Origin: Ancrocorticia populi
GTDB lineage: Bacteria; Actinomycetota; Actinomycetes; Actinomycetales; Actinomycetaceae
Reading direction: 5' to 3'
Length of the DNA stretch: 64,000 nt
NCBI RefSeq assembly: GCF_003123745.1
Contig: NZ_QETB01000004.1
Coordinates: forward strand, 1-64,000
Shown here: positions 1 through 9,500 of the stretch, piece after piece
Layout of the letters: each line of letters begins with the position of its first letter
How positions within the stretch are numbered: the stretch's first letter is position 1
Notes under the pieces: generated by a model
The model's database searches: none
The model's input: only the letters and a program-made list of their open reading frames with translations
What the model was told of the DNA's origin: nothing
Program-made: the position numbers and the translations under genes

Positions 1-2
1 AC

Positions 3-104
3 CAAGCCATCATCGCTCTAGCACACCGCAGACTCACCGTCCTGTACGCCATGCTCCGAGACAACACCCTCTACGACACCCCAGAACTAGCCCAAGCAGC
101 TTGA
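3..104 (+). CDS. IS110-family transposase, C-terminal end (cut by window edge)
   Basis: Only the last 33 codons are in the window, in frame 3, ending at a TGA at 102-104. The peptide contains ALAHRRLTVLYAMLRDNTLY followed by a short tail, which resembles the C-terminus of IS110/IS116/IS902-type transposases, where a HRRLxVLYAMLRDxTLY-like block is common. These enzymes combine a DEDD RuvC-like domain with a C-terminal serine-containing domain and usually leave no long terminal repeats. The upstream part lies outside the window, so it cannot be said whether the element is intact. Confidence 0.7.
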   Translation, partial: QAIIALAHRRLTVLYAMLRDNTLYDTPELAQAA

Positions 105-184
105 CAAACAACATAGGGGCACCCCCCAGCCTTTGGTGGAGTATCAGATTGAATGACCCCGCCACGTTCAGATTCAATGTAGGC
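105..184. other. Junction between IS110 tail and acetyltransferase gene
   Basis: This 80-bp stretch probably contains the right end of the IS element. It holds a small inverted repeat, ATTGAAT at about 150-156 and ATTCAAT at about 173-179, separated by 16 bp. No target-site duplication can be defined because the left end of the element is missing. Confidence 0.35.
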
Positions 185-679
185 ATGACAACTGACCTTC
201 GGACTCTCGACCTCAACAAATCTCAGACCGAGCCAGCCCATGATGCCGACTCAGAAATCCGGGAGATTAGACCGGCTGATCTCGAGGATCTTGCGCAGCT
301 GTACTTGGCAAGCTATCCACCAGAAATCGGCGCCCCAGATCTATTCGAGGCGAAGGCCGAAATTGAAGCTACCTTTGCGGGTGAGTTCGGACAGCTTCGC
401 ACCAGCGCAAACTTGATCGCCTTTCATCAGGGCACACCCGCAGGGGCAATACTGACTGTCACTAAATCGATCTGGGATCCGGAGCTTTCTGGACCATTCA
501 TCATCGATCTCTTCGTATCCCCTCGATATCGTAAACAAGGTATAGGACGGGCACTCGTGACAAGCCTGATCTCCGCGTGTAAAGCTGCAGACGATACTCA
601 GATTTCCCTGAGAGTGGGTGAAGGAACGTCATCCTCGGCCTACTCCCTGTATTCCAAGCTTGGTTTCGTCGAGCCATAA
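185..679 (+). CDS. GNAT-family N-acetyltransferase
   Basis: The 164-residue protein is a single GNAT fold. It has an N-terminal IREIRPADLEDLAQLYLASY block, a central beta strand FIIDLFVSPRYRKQGIGRAL carrying the acetyl-CoA-binding R/Q-x-x-G-x-G loop, and a C-terminal YSLYSKLGFVE, the usual last GNAT motif. The substrate cannot be told. An in-frame TTG at 101 would add 28 residues reaching into the IS junction, so the ATG at 185 is preferred although it lacks a clear ribosome binding site. The gene looks more A+T rich than the core genes, and its place beside an IS110 tail suggests local rearrangement or transfer. Confidence 0.75.
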   Translation: MTTDLRTLDLNKSQTEPAHDADSEIREIRPADLEDLAQLYLASYPPEIGAPDLFEAKAEIEATFAGEFGQLRTSANLIAFHQGTPAGAILTVTKSIWDPELSGPFIIDLFVSPRYRKQGIGRALVTSLISACKAADDTQISLRVGEGTSSSAYSLYSKLGFVEP

Positions 680-803
680 ATACTCACGAGCCACCAGAGT
701 TACCTTCGGTCACGAGGGTTACGTTCGGAACCCAACTCCCGAAACCTCCGAAATTGCATCAAATCTCCGGACGGGGAGGTGAGCCGTCGTCGTCGATAAA
801 AAC
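680..803. repeat. Convergent intergenic region with two short repeat types
   Basis: Between the acetyltransferase and the YchJ-like gene there are two near-identical 11-mers, GTTACCTTCGG at 699-709 and GTTACGTTCGG at 718-728. A copy of the AATTTGCGTCANATCTCCGG-like element lies at 750-770, and a copy of the GACGACGACGAA element (written CGTCGTCGTC on this strand) at 785-804. No gene or clear terminator was seen. Confidence 0.5.
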
Positions 804-1193
804 CTAGAGCTGGACGCCAATCGTGTAAAACCAACGCCCATCCTCGCGCACGAAGCTAGACCGCTCGTGCATAATCCCGCGCTCCATCTTGTTGCGCCAG
901 TGGGCGCGGAATTCGACCGTGGCAGTGTCCCCAAAGTCCTCAGTGTCTAGGATGACGAGGCGGCGCCATTGAATCTCGGGGTCGATTTCGGCGCCCTCGG
1001 GGCGATATCGAGGCTCCCAGGTGCTTAGAACATAATCTTCCAGACCCAGCGCAAATGCACTGTATCGCGAGCGCATCAGTGCCTCAGCGGTGGGGGCAGC
1101 GGCTCCACGATGATAGGGCCCACAACACTTGGCGTAGGGCTTACCGCTCTGGCACGGGCAAAATGAGGCCTCCGGCAATGGTCTAATATTCAC
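804..1193 (-). CDS. YchJ-family protein (SEC-C motif)
   Basis: The 129-residue product starts with a SEC-C zinc-binding motif, CPCQSGKPYAKCCGPYH, followed by a YchJ-like NTF2-fold domain with MRSRYSAFALG, WEPRY, RWRRLVI-like and VEFRAHW segments. This is the layout of the UPF0225/YchJ family, whose function is not established. The GTG at 1193 is chosen because GGGAG sits 7 nt upstream on the minus strand; the longer frame reaches 1304 but its ATG at 1235 has no ribosome binding site. The stop codon abuts the repeat element at 785-804. Confidence 0.8.
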   Translation of the reverse strand: MNIRPLPEASFCPCQSGKPYAKCCGPYHRGAAAPTAEALMRSRYSAFALGLEDYVLSTWEPRYRPEGAEIDPEIQWRRLVILDTEDFGDTATVEFRAHWRNKMERGIMHERSSFVREDGRWFYTIGVQL

Positions 1194-1334
1194 TGCAAAA
1201 CTCCCGGCGGTGGATGACGAGCATAGTTTTCCCATAGTAGACCGTTGAGGCCGGGCGGGTGTCAAACTCTCATGAGTCTCTTGCAGGAATAAGGGCTCAC
1301 ACAAGAGGCACTGCGATCTCTCGTCACTAGACTT

Positions 1335-2099
1335 TTAGAGCTTGCCTGCTGCTAGGTGATTGCGGACCGCGGTGGGCTCGTCTGTGATGATGCCATCGAT
1401 CCCCCAACTCACGAGGGTGTCCACCTCGGCGAGGTCATTGATAGTCCAGGCGTGCACGGCTATTCCACGGGCGTGAGCGGCGGCGATGAATCGCGGTGTG
1501 AGCACTGGAATCCGGCGGTAATCGAAGGGAACTTGCGCAACATCAACGCCAGCCTCGGGCCCTGGAAGCGCGCGCAGAAGCCCGCGCCCGGAGCCGCCCA
1601 GCACGGCCGCACCCACAACTCGTGCGATCGCTGCCATTCCCATGGATGTTGTTACTCCGGGCAGAGCGGAACGAATCCGGCCGAGGCGGCGTTCGTTGAA
1701 GCTGGCGAGGCACACGGATTCCACGGCCCGCGTTCGGCGAACGGCCGAAGTGAGTGGACCTACCACCGCGTCGGACTTCGCATCGATGTTGAAGATAATG
1801 TCCGGGAACTGATCCAACACTTCGTCAACGCGCATAAGCCGATTACCGGAAGCGTCGCGCACTTTGGCCAGCTGGTTCCATGTGTAATCAGCGATATTGC
1901 CAGTGGCGTCCGTGGTGCGGTCAAGCTCTGGATCGTGCGCGAATACGGCCACACCGTCAGAGGTTGCGTGCGCATCAGTCTCGATATGGGTAAAACCGGC
2001 TCCCTGCATCGCTTGGAAACTTGCGATCGAGTTCTCGGGATACTCGTTGGCGCCGCCGCGGTGAGCAATCACAAGGGGCCCGGCCCCTTCTGTTTCCAC
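1335..2099 (-). CDS. Glycerophosphodiester phosphodiesterase
   Basis: This GDPD-family TIM-barrel enzyme is expected to hydrolyse glycerophosphodiesters to glycerol 3-phosphate and an alcohol. Signature parts are visible: IAHRGG with PENS near the N-terminus (catalytic His and Glu region), FAHDPELDRTTD with the second catalytic His, a DAKSD segment, and HAWTINDLAEVD with GIDGIITDEP at the end. No signal peptide is visible, so it is probably cytoplasmic. The frame is open to 2201. GTG at 2099 is preferred because AGGA lies 8 nt upstream; GTG at 2135 would overlap the M23 gene stop at 2128-2130. It probably follows the M23 gene in one transcript. Confidence 0.85.
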   Translation of the reverse strand: METEGAGPLVIAHRGGANEYPENSIASFQAMQGAGFTHIETDAHATSDGVAVFAHDPELDRTTDATGNIADYTWNQLAKVRDASGNRLMRVDEVLDQFPDIIFNIDAKSDAVVGPLTSAVRRTRAVESVCLASFNERRLGRIRSALPGVTTSMGMAAIARVVGAAVLGGSGRGLLRALPGPEAGVDVAQVPFDYRRIPVLTPRFIAAAHARGIAVHAWTINDLAEVDTLVSWGIDGIITDEPTAVRNHLAAGKL

Positions 2100-2127
2100 A
2101 GGGTAAATCCTGCGGTGGGAATGGCCG

Positions 2128-3648
2128 TTATTCACAGAGCTGACTGATATCGATCGCGCCTTGTTCGGACAGGAAGGCGTCCGGATCAATGAGAGTTTCA
2201 ACGTCCTCAGCCGAACCTAGGCTTGGATCGTGAATCTCCAGATGCAGGTGCGGTCCGGTCGAGTTGCCGTTCGATCCCACAAGGCCGATCTGCTGGCCAG
2301 CGGTCACCTTATCGCCCACGTTGACCTGCACACCGTGATCCCACATGTGCACATACCACGATTCGTAGGTCTTGCCATCTATCTCGTGTTCGACAACGAT
2401 CGTATTGGGTGAACGGCCCGCGGTGCTCCCGCCCGCAAAAGTGACCGTTCCATCGGCGATCGCGTAGATCGGGGTGTCTGACGGAGCAGCGTAATCCTGA
2501 CCGGCGTGGTAGGAGCTCCCGCCGTGGATAGGATCAGTTCGCGGCCCAAAATCTGAGGTCCGGTGGAAAACACCAGAATCGAGCGGGAATACCACTGAGG
2601 AGGAATTCTGCTCCACAAAAGCCGCCCGCATGCCCTGTGCTCCCTCGGGAGTGCACTGAGCGGTGGTGTCTTCACTGGCCTGCTCGCTCACGGAGGTGGC
2701 ATCCGATCGAAGCGTAGCCGTTGTATCGCCAGCCAACGAGTCCGGGGTGCTCACCTGCGCGGCTGAACCGCCCACGATCGATTCGGTGATCGGCTGAGCA
2801 GCCTCGGCCGCTCCGCCACCGAGATATCCGGTGCCCACCAACGGGACTGAGATACCGCCCACCGCGAGAGTTGTCAGCGTCATTCCCTGTAGCAGGTACT
2901 TCTTACCAGAGCGCTGGGCGGGCCGAGTGGACCCGGCTGGCTTCTGGCGCGGCTTTCGCGGCGGCGCAACGCGGGTTGCGCGCCCTGCCGAATACTCCAC
3001 GTCGTCCGCCGAAGGCGCGGTCGGGATCGTATCCTGCGCACTGGGTTTGGTGAAGCCGTCGTTCTCTCCGTGATTTTGGAGAGCGCGTTCGCGTTCGCGC
3101 CGGCGCCGTTCCACCCGCGAAAGAATCTGTCCCTCAGTGACTGCCTCACAGACCTCAGCATTGGACATGACGTCCGTTTCGGACAGATCGTCAGTGGGGT
3201 CTGGCTGCGCGGCGGCAGGTTCTTGGCTCGGCTCGGCTTGCGTAAGCTCTTCTCGGGCCAGCCGTTCTTTCGCGAACTCTTCTCGGGCCAGCTTCTCTTG
3301 AGCTAGATGCTCTTTGACGAGGCGCTCTTTGGTAAGCCGTTCCTTCTCGAGCTCCTCTTGCGCTAGCCGTTCCTTAGCAGCAAACTCAGCTTGTTCCTTA
3401 GCGGCGAACTCAGCCTGGCGAGCTCTACGGCGTGCAGCACCTTCGCGCACAGCCTTCCGGCGGGCCGCTTCTTCAGCCATCCGACGAGAGAACTCGATTT
3501 GAGAAGGTGTTAGGTCTACTCGCGTGCCATCCTGCCGACGAGATTCGCGCGTTTCCTGAATGACCTTCACACCCTTTCCAGTGTTGTCGCGGACGAGGAT
3601 CGCTGCCCTCGAAGAACTATTACAAAATGATAACGGAGCATCGGCCAT
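2128..3648 (-). CDS. Membrane-anchored M23-family metallopeptidase with charged coiled coil
   Basis: The product has up to 506 residues. Residues about 50-145 are a highly charged Glu/Lys/Arg-rich stretch with repeated KERLAREEL-like units, likely a long helix or coiled coil. One hydrophobic segment follows near residues 250-280. The C-terminal third is a LytM/M23 domain: SDFGPRTDPIHGG, HAGQDYAAP (first zinc ligands H and D), YVHMWDHG, and GPHLHLEIH with the HxH ligand. M23 enzymes cleave peptidoglycan cross-bridges or act as activators of other hydrolases. All zinc ligands appear present, so activity is plausible. The ATG at 3648 lacks a ribosome binding site; GTG at 3570 is an alternative. 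Confidence 0.85.
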   Translation of the reverse strand: MADAPLSFCNSSSRAAILVRDNTGKGVKVIQETRESRRQDGTRVDLTPSQIEFSRRMAEEAARRKAVREGAARRRARQAEFAAKEQAEFAAKERLAQEELEKERLTKERLVKEHLAQEKLAREEFAKERLAREELTQAEPSQEPAAAQPDPTDDLSETDVMSNAEVCEAVTEGQILSRVERRRRERERALQNHGENDGFTKPSAQDTIPTAPSADDVEYSAGRATRVAPPRKPRQKPAGSTRPAQRSGKKYLLQGMTLTTLAVGGISVPLVGTGYLGGGAAEAAQPITESIVGGSAAQVSTPDSLAGDTTATLRSDATSVSEQASEDTTAQCTPEGAQGMRAAFVEQNSSSVVFPLDSGVFHRTSDFGPRTDPIHGGSSYHAGQDYAAPSDTPIYAIADGTVTFAGGSTAGRSPNTIVVEHEIDGKTYESWYVHMWDHGVQVNVGDKVTAGQQIGLVGSNGNSTGPHLHLEIHDPSLGSAEDVETLIDPDAFLSEQGAIDISQLCE

Positions 3649-3936
3649 TCAGATACAGGCATTAGCAAGATTATCTCTGACTCCACCCTCAAAGTGGGGT
3701 TATGCCGCCAGTTTCTATGTACATCTAATACGTCACACAAAGTAACGGGGCCGTTATGTTGCTCGAACGTTCGGTAGGCACATTGGAGAGTATATTTCTC
3801 ATTTCCCGCTATCCCAACGTTTTCGCGCCGAGCTGGCGCGAGTCCAACACAGGACACCGGGCCAGTTTATCCACGACCTTGGTCCCGCACGCATTCACCC
3901 CAATAGTGATCTCCCACACGTGACGGCCCAGCGCTA
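3649..3936. other. Intergenic region upstream of the M23 gene
   Basis: No convincing gene is present. Two small palindromes stand out, TAACGG-GG-CCGTTA at 3741-3754 and CGAACGTTCG at 3764-3773, in a more A+T-rich segment. They could be protein-binding sites for the minus-strand M23 promoter, but nothing ties them to a known regulator. Confidence 0.3.
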
Positions 3937-4977
3937 CTACTGCCGGCGCTCGTCACGCTGCATAGAGTCACGTACTTCGCCCACCAGCTCCTCCAGAATG
4001 TCCTCAAGGAAGACGATGCCAATAACGTCTCCCTCGGAGATCACACTGGCAAGATGGGTACGAGATCGCTGCATTACGGCAAGGGCGTCTTCTACTTCAT
4101 CGTCGGGATGTACGGAAACAAGCGGGCGGATAACCCAGTCTCGCAACGGCTCGTCCCTAGAGGCCTCGGCTACGTTCAAAATGTCCTTCATATGGATGTA
4201 GCCAATAACGTTTCCGTTGGCGCGCACGAGGAAGCGCGAAAATCCGGTGACTGCGACGGACCGTTCAATCTGGGCGGCTGTCACACCACGTGCTACGCCC
4301 GCAACATCTTCCACGGGGACCATAACCTCGCGTGCGGTGTGATCCGAGAACTCGAGAGCACCGGTAATGAGCCCCTGTTCATCGCTCAGCACACCCGCCG
4401 CCTGAGAGGCAGCCACGATGGAGGCAACCTCGCTAGCCGTGAAGGCCGAATCAACCTCGTCCTTCGGCTGCACCCTGAAGAGCTTGAGCACGCCCAACGA
4501 GCACCAGTTGAGCACGGCAACAACGGGATAGAAGACCTTCTCGAAAAGCAGGAGCGCTGGCAGAAGCTTAAGTGCAGATTTCTCAGGGTGGGTCACAGAG
4601 ACGTTCTTTGGAACCATCTCACCAAGCACCACGTGGAGGCTGACCACCAGAAGCAGCGCAACAACGAAGGCGATTCCGTGCACCACCGCAGGGCTCAGCC
4701 CGAGGCTTTCCAGCGGGATCGCAAGAAGATGGGCGATGGCAGGTTCCGCCAGCGCGCCCAGACCAACCGAACACAGCGTCACGCCCAGCTGAGCCGCGGC
4801 GAGCATCCTGGATAAGTGCTCGATAGACCACAGCACCTTCCGGGCGGCGGCCGATTCCTTCACGAGTGGCTCAACCCTCGAACGGCGTGATCCCGTGAGC
4901 GCAAATTCAGATGCAACAAAGAAGGCGTTGAGCGTCAAGAGCAGAACCGTCAAGCCAAGTGCGAGTGGTGTGCTCAT
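3937..4977 (-). CDS. CNNM transmembrane/CBS domain protein (short form)
   Basis: The 346-residue protein has an N-terminal DUF21/CNNM membrane domain (hydrophobic segments near residues 1-22, 55-80 and 95-135, with the conserved GEMVPKNVSVTHP loop), then a pair of CBS domains (ALEFSDHTAREVMVP onward). It ends soon after LEDILEELVGEV and lacks the C-terminal CorC_HlyC domain of its neighbour. Members of this family are linked to Mg2+ or Co2+ transport and are often labelled hemolysin-like; hemolytic activity should not be assumed. Its ATG overlaps the upstream gene's stop (ATGA), so the two are translationally coupled. Confidence 0.85.
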   Translation of the reverse strand: MSTPLALGLTVLLLTLNAFFVASEFALTGSRRSRVEPLVKESAAARKVLWSIEHLSRMLAAAQLGVTLCSVGLGALAEPAIAHLLAIPLESLGLSPAVVHGIAFVVALLLVVSLHVVLGEMVPKNVSVTHPEKSALKLLPALLLFEKVFYPVVAVLNWCSLGVLKLFRVQPKDEVDSAFTASEVASIVAASQAAGVLSDEQGLITGALEFSDHTAREVMVPVEDVAGVARGVTAAQIERSVAVTGFSRFLVRANGNVIGYIHMKDILNVAEASRDEPLRDWVIRPLVSVHPDDEVEDALAVMQRSRTHLASVISEGDVIGIVFLEDILEELVGEVRDSMQRDERRQ

Positions 4978-6329
4978 TCCTCACCACCCGCCTCAGCGGT
5001 ATTGCCATCGCGAGTCACTGCCCCGCCGTCGTCGTTATTCTCCTCAATCCGAACCCGATCAATTCTCAATCCGTCCATCGCTTTAACATGCAGTTCGGCC
5101 CCGCCTACTTTCACGGAGTCTCCCACCGCGGGCATTCGGCCCAACTCGAACATGATGAGGCCACCCAGTGTTTCGTAAGGGCCATCATCCGGGATGTCGA
5201 GGCCGCAATAACGCGATGCCTCATCTGGGCGCAGCGATCCCGAGACGGACCAACTTCCGTCAACGCCACGGAAGGCAGACGCGGCCCGTGGATCGTGTTC
5301 GTCTGCCACATCACCAACGATTTCCTCAACTACGTCTTCCAGCGTCACGATTCCCGAGGTACCGCCATATTCGTCTACTACTACGGCCATCTGCTGACCC
5401 TGATCGCGTAGTTCCACGAGGAGTTCGGCAAGCCTCATCGTTTCGGGCACCTCAGGGGCGTCTGACATAAGCGAGGCACTGGTGACCTGGACATCGCCCC
5501 GCCGCTCGTACGGAATGGCGATGGCACGGCGCAGATTCACGATCCCGCGGACGTTGTCCACATTCGTACCAATAACCGGGAAGCGGGAGAAACCCGTGCG
5601 GCGGGCGGCAGCAACAACGTCTGCGGCGCTAGCTCCCTCCGCCAGCACATCCATGCGAACCCGATCCGTCATCACGTCCACGGCCGTCAGATCTCCCACC
5701 CCGATGGAGCGGGTTACGAGGCGCGCGGTATCAACATCAAGCGTCCCGGCTTCGGCGGAACGGCGTACGAGGGCGCCTAGCTCACTGGCCGATCGCGCCC
5801 CAGAAAGCTCATCAGCTGGCTCGATTCCTACCTTTCGAAGGATCCAGTTTGCGCAATTGTTGAGTACCACGATGATCGGCCGGAACACCGCGGTGAAGAT
5901 GCGAAGCGGGGTCGAAACACGTGCGGCGGCGCTCAGAGCGTTGGCCAACGCCATGTTCTTGGGGACCAACTCCCCGAAGAGCATGGAGAACAGATTCACC
6001 AGAATGAAAGCAAGGGTTGCAGCGAGCGCAACGGAAGCAGCCTGAGCGAGACCTGCCGATTGCAGTGGCCCATCGATGATCCGCGCAAGCGGGTTCTGCG
6101 CTACGTATCCGAGGAGCACTGTTGTCAGAGTGATTCCCACTTGGCACGAGGAAAGCTGGAGTGAGAGGTTGTGCAATGCCCGATTCACTGAGGCGGCCCG
6201 GGCATCCGTAGCAGCGGCAGAAGAGACTGTTACGGGGTCCAACGCTACGAGCGAAAACTCGGCGGCCACGAACACGGCGGTGCCCAATGTGAGCACTACC
6301 CCAAGAAGGAGAAGAAATATGTCTGTCAT
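4974..6329 (-). CDS. CNNM transmembrane/CBS/CorC domain protein (long form)
   Basis: This 451-residue paralogue of the following gene has the full architecture: a CNNM domain with about four hydrophobic segments and the FGELVPKNMALANA loop, two CBS domains (DVMTDRVRMDVL and MRLAELLVELRDQGQQMAVV), the VVDEYGGTSGIVTLEDVVEE motif, and a C-terminal CorC_HlyC domain from about residue 350. It is probably a divalent-cation transporter or its regulator in the cytoplasmic membrane. The short and long forms as a coupled pair suggest a heteromeric complex. The acidic C-terminal tail carries an in-frame GACGACG run close to the dispersed motif but is not counted as a copy. Confidence 0.87.
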   Translation of the reverse strand: MTDIFLLLLGVVLTLGTAVFVAAEFSLVALDPVTVSSAAATDARAASVNRALHNLSLQLSSCQVGITLTTVLLGYVAQNPLARIIDGPLQSAGLAQAASVALAATLAFILVNLFSMLFGELVPKNMALANALSAAARVSTPLRIFTAVFRPIIVVLNNCANWILRKVGIEPADELSGARSASELGALVRRSAEAGTLDVDTARLVTRSIGVGDLTAVDVMTDRVRMDVLAEGASAADVVAAARRTGFSRFPVIGTNVDNVRGIVNLRRAIAIPYERRGDVQVTSASLMSDAPEVPETMRLAELLVELRDQGQQMAVVVDEYGGTSGIVTLEDVVEEIVGDVADEHDPRAASAFRGVDGSWSVSGSLRPDEASRYCGLDIPDDGPYETLGGLIMFELGRMPAVGDSVKVGGAELHVKAMDGLRIDRVRIEENNDDGGAVTRDGNTAEAGGEE

Positions 6330-6556
6330 CGAAGATAACGTGATGTTATTGCCATAATGCAGCCATTTTAGTTGCCTTGATCTGAATGTCTATAAGATTA
6401 ACCGGCATCACTTTTTACTCGTCCGATAGGCACCCCTGCAAGGGTATAAACCTGCACTATGGTGCGGCCCCAATCACACCACTGGGCCAACTATGAATTT
6501 GGGACGAACGTCACGTATGGTAGATGTTGTTCATCCCACTCGTAGATGAGGCAACA

Positions 6557-9500
6557 GTGACCCAGCAGCAGCCTGAAGATTTCGGTGCAAATCAAGGATT
6601 CATTGAGAATCTTTACAACGAGTATCTTGCCGATAGGAGCAACGTCCAACCCCAGTGGCGCGAGCTCTTCCGGCGTTGGGAGGATGAGGGCCACGAGGCG
6701 ACCGTGAGCTCACCGGCTGAACCCGCGCGCCCCGATCCCCAAACCGCCCAAGCACAAATCAGCGTTCATTCAACCTCCGATTCCCGTTTGGCATCCGCGA
6801 GCGTTTCTACCGAACGTGCAGACCTTCCGCCCGCGCCGCGTTCAGCTGCCGAACCGGCGCTGACGGCATACGCCAAGCACTACCAGCATGCTCCGTCCAC
6901 CGAGCCAATCGCCACCGATGAAACTGAGCGTCTCAAGGGCGCGGCAAAGTCTGTTGCCAAGAACATGGACAATTCGCTGACCGTCCCAACGGCCACTTCG
7001 TTTCGGAATATTCCGGTGAAGATCATGTTCGATAATCGCGCACTCATCAACGATTACCTCAAAGGGACGCGCGGCGGAAAGGTTTCTTTCACCCACCTGA
7101 TCGGCTACGCCTTGGTTGAATCTCTGGTTGAGATGCCGGCCATGAACAACAGCTACACGCTTGCAGATGGAAAGCCCGCGATTTACCACCCTGAGCACGT
7201 CAACTTCGGGCTGGCTATCGATGTGAAGAAGGCGGATGGTTCCCGCTCGCTTGTTGTGCCGTCCATCAAAGCTGCGGAGCTCAAGACCTTCGATCAATTC
7301 CTTGCCGCGTATGAGGACCTCGTGCTGCGCGGACGCGAGAACACGTTGACCATCGATGATTATCAGGGTGCCACCGTGTCCCTGACGAACCCTGGGGGAA
7401 TCGGCACAACCCAATCCGTGCCCCGGCTGATGAACGGCCAAGGATTGATCGTGGGTGTTGGATCGATGACCTACCCCGCGGAGTTCGCCGGATCCTCAGC
7501 TCGCTCCCTAGCCCGCATGGGCGTCTCCAAGGTTGTGACAATCAGCTCCACCTATGATCACCGCATCATCCAAGGCGCCGCCTCGGGTGATTTCCTCCGC
7601 ATCATGGAGGGCAAGCTCCTCGGCGTTGATGGCTTCTACGAGCGGGTATTCAACTCCCTGCACGTGCCTGCCGCCCCCTATATCTGGGAACGCGACGTCG
7701 AATATGACGTGACTCGCGAACTTGATCGCCCCGCCCGCATCGCCCGGCTTATCCATTCGTATCGATCACGCGGTCACCTGATCGCGGATCTGGATCCGCT
7801 CGCGTTCCGGCCGTTGCGCCACCCTGATCTGAATCTCTCGAGCTACGGACTGACCGTCTGGGACTTGGACCGCGAGTTCCCCACCGGTGATTTTTCTGAG
7901 AGTGCATCGCTGACGCTTCGCGAGATGCTGCGAAGGTTGCGCCACGCGTACTGCTCAACCGCGGGATACGAGTACATGCACATCTCCGATCCCACCCAGC
8001 GCAAGTGGTTCCAACGCCGGCTGGAGGACGATCAAGAGCCGATGAAGGCCGAGGACCAGTATCACATCCTCTCCAAACTCAACGAGGCCGAGGCCTTCGA
8101 GAGCTTCCTCCACACCAAGTTCTTGGGCCAGAAGCGTTTCTCACTTGAGGGCGGGGAATCACTCATTCCCGCCCTAGACGAGATCCTGTGCCATGCAGCC
8201 GAAGATGGGCTACCGGACGTTGCCATCTCCATGTCTCATCGCGGCCGGCTCAACGTCCTGACCAACATTGCAGGTAAGTCCTACAAACAGATCTTCACCG
8301 AATTCGATGGAATTGTTGATCCACGAACGGTTCAGGGCTCCGGCGACGTCAAGTATCATCTCGGAACCGAGGGAACATACACCGCGCCGAGCGGTGAGCA
8401 AACCTCTGTTTACCTAGCCGCCAATCCTTCGCATCTTGAAGCGGCGGACGGTGTACTCGAAGGAATCGTCCGCGCTAAGCAGGATCGCCAAGATTTGGGC
8501 GATGAAGGCTACGCTGTCCTACCCATCTTGGTACACGGTGACGCGGCGTTCGCAGGTCAGGGAGTGGTTGCCGAAACCCTGAATCTATCCCAGCTTCGCG
8601 GATACAAGACTGGCGGCACCATTCACATCATCGTGAACAACCAGATTGGGTTCACCACCGCGCCTGTTGCTGGCCGCTCCTCCAACTACGCCACAGATAT
8701 CGCCAAGGGACTTCAGCTTCCCATCTTCCACGTGAATGGAGACGATCCCGAGGCCGTTGTTCGCGTGGCGAACCTTGCGTATCAGTACCGCCAAGAATTC
8801 AACAAGGATGTCATCATTGACATGATCTGCTACCGGCGCCGTGGCCACAACGAAGGCGACGATCCTTCGATGACCCAGCCCGTCATGTACACCCTTGTTG
8901 ATTCCAAGCGCACCACCCGTAATCTCTACCGCGAATCCCTCATCGGGCGCGGCCAGTTGACCGCAGATCAGGCGGCCGAATCCGAGCGCATCTACCATGC
9001 CTCCCTCGAGAATGCATTTGCTCAGGTTCGCGAGGCAGAGGCGGAGATGGACCGCGGGAATGAAGACGCCATCAGCGGTCTAGAGCTTCCGGCTTCCCAG
9101 CAGTCAGACGCCGGCACAATGGTGGGCTGGACGTCTCAGACATCCGGCCAGATCGTCGCGCGCATTGGCCAAGCCCACCTCCAAGTCCCCCCGGGCTTCA
9201 CTCTCCACCCCAAGATCGCCCAGCTCTTCGAACGGCGCGCCAAGATGAGCCGCGAAGGCAACGTCGATTGGGCGTTCGGGGAGCTCCTAGCCTTCGGGTC
9301 CCTCCTCATCGAGGGCCTGCCCATCCGGATGTCGGGTCAGGACGTACGCCGCGGCACCTTTGTGCAGCGCCACGCCACGGTCCATGATCACAACACGGGC
9401 GAGGAGTGGACGCCGCTCACCGCCCTCACCGAGGACCAAGCCAAGTTCTGGATCTACGATTCCGCGCTATCCGAGTATTCGGTGATGGCGTTCGAATACG

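Noticed and set aside
3764-3773. LexA (SOS) box
   Set aside because: CGAACGTTCG is palindromic but lacks the four-base gap of the actinobacterial TCGAAC-N4-GTTCGA consensus.
3937-6329. Hemolysin genes
   Set aside because: CNNM/CBS proteins are often labelled hemolysins, but the domains point to divalent-cation transport; there is no toxin evidence.
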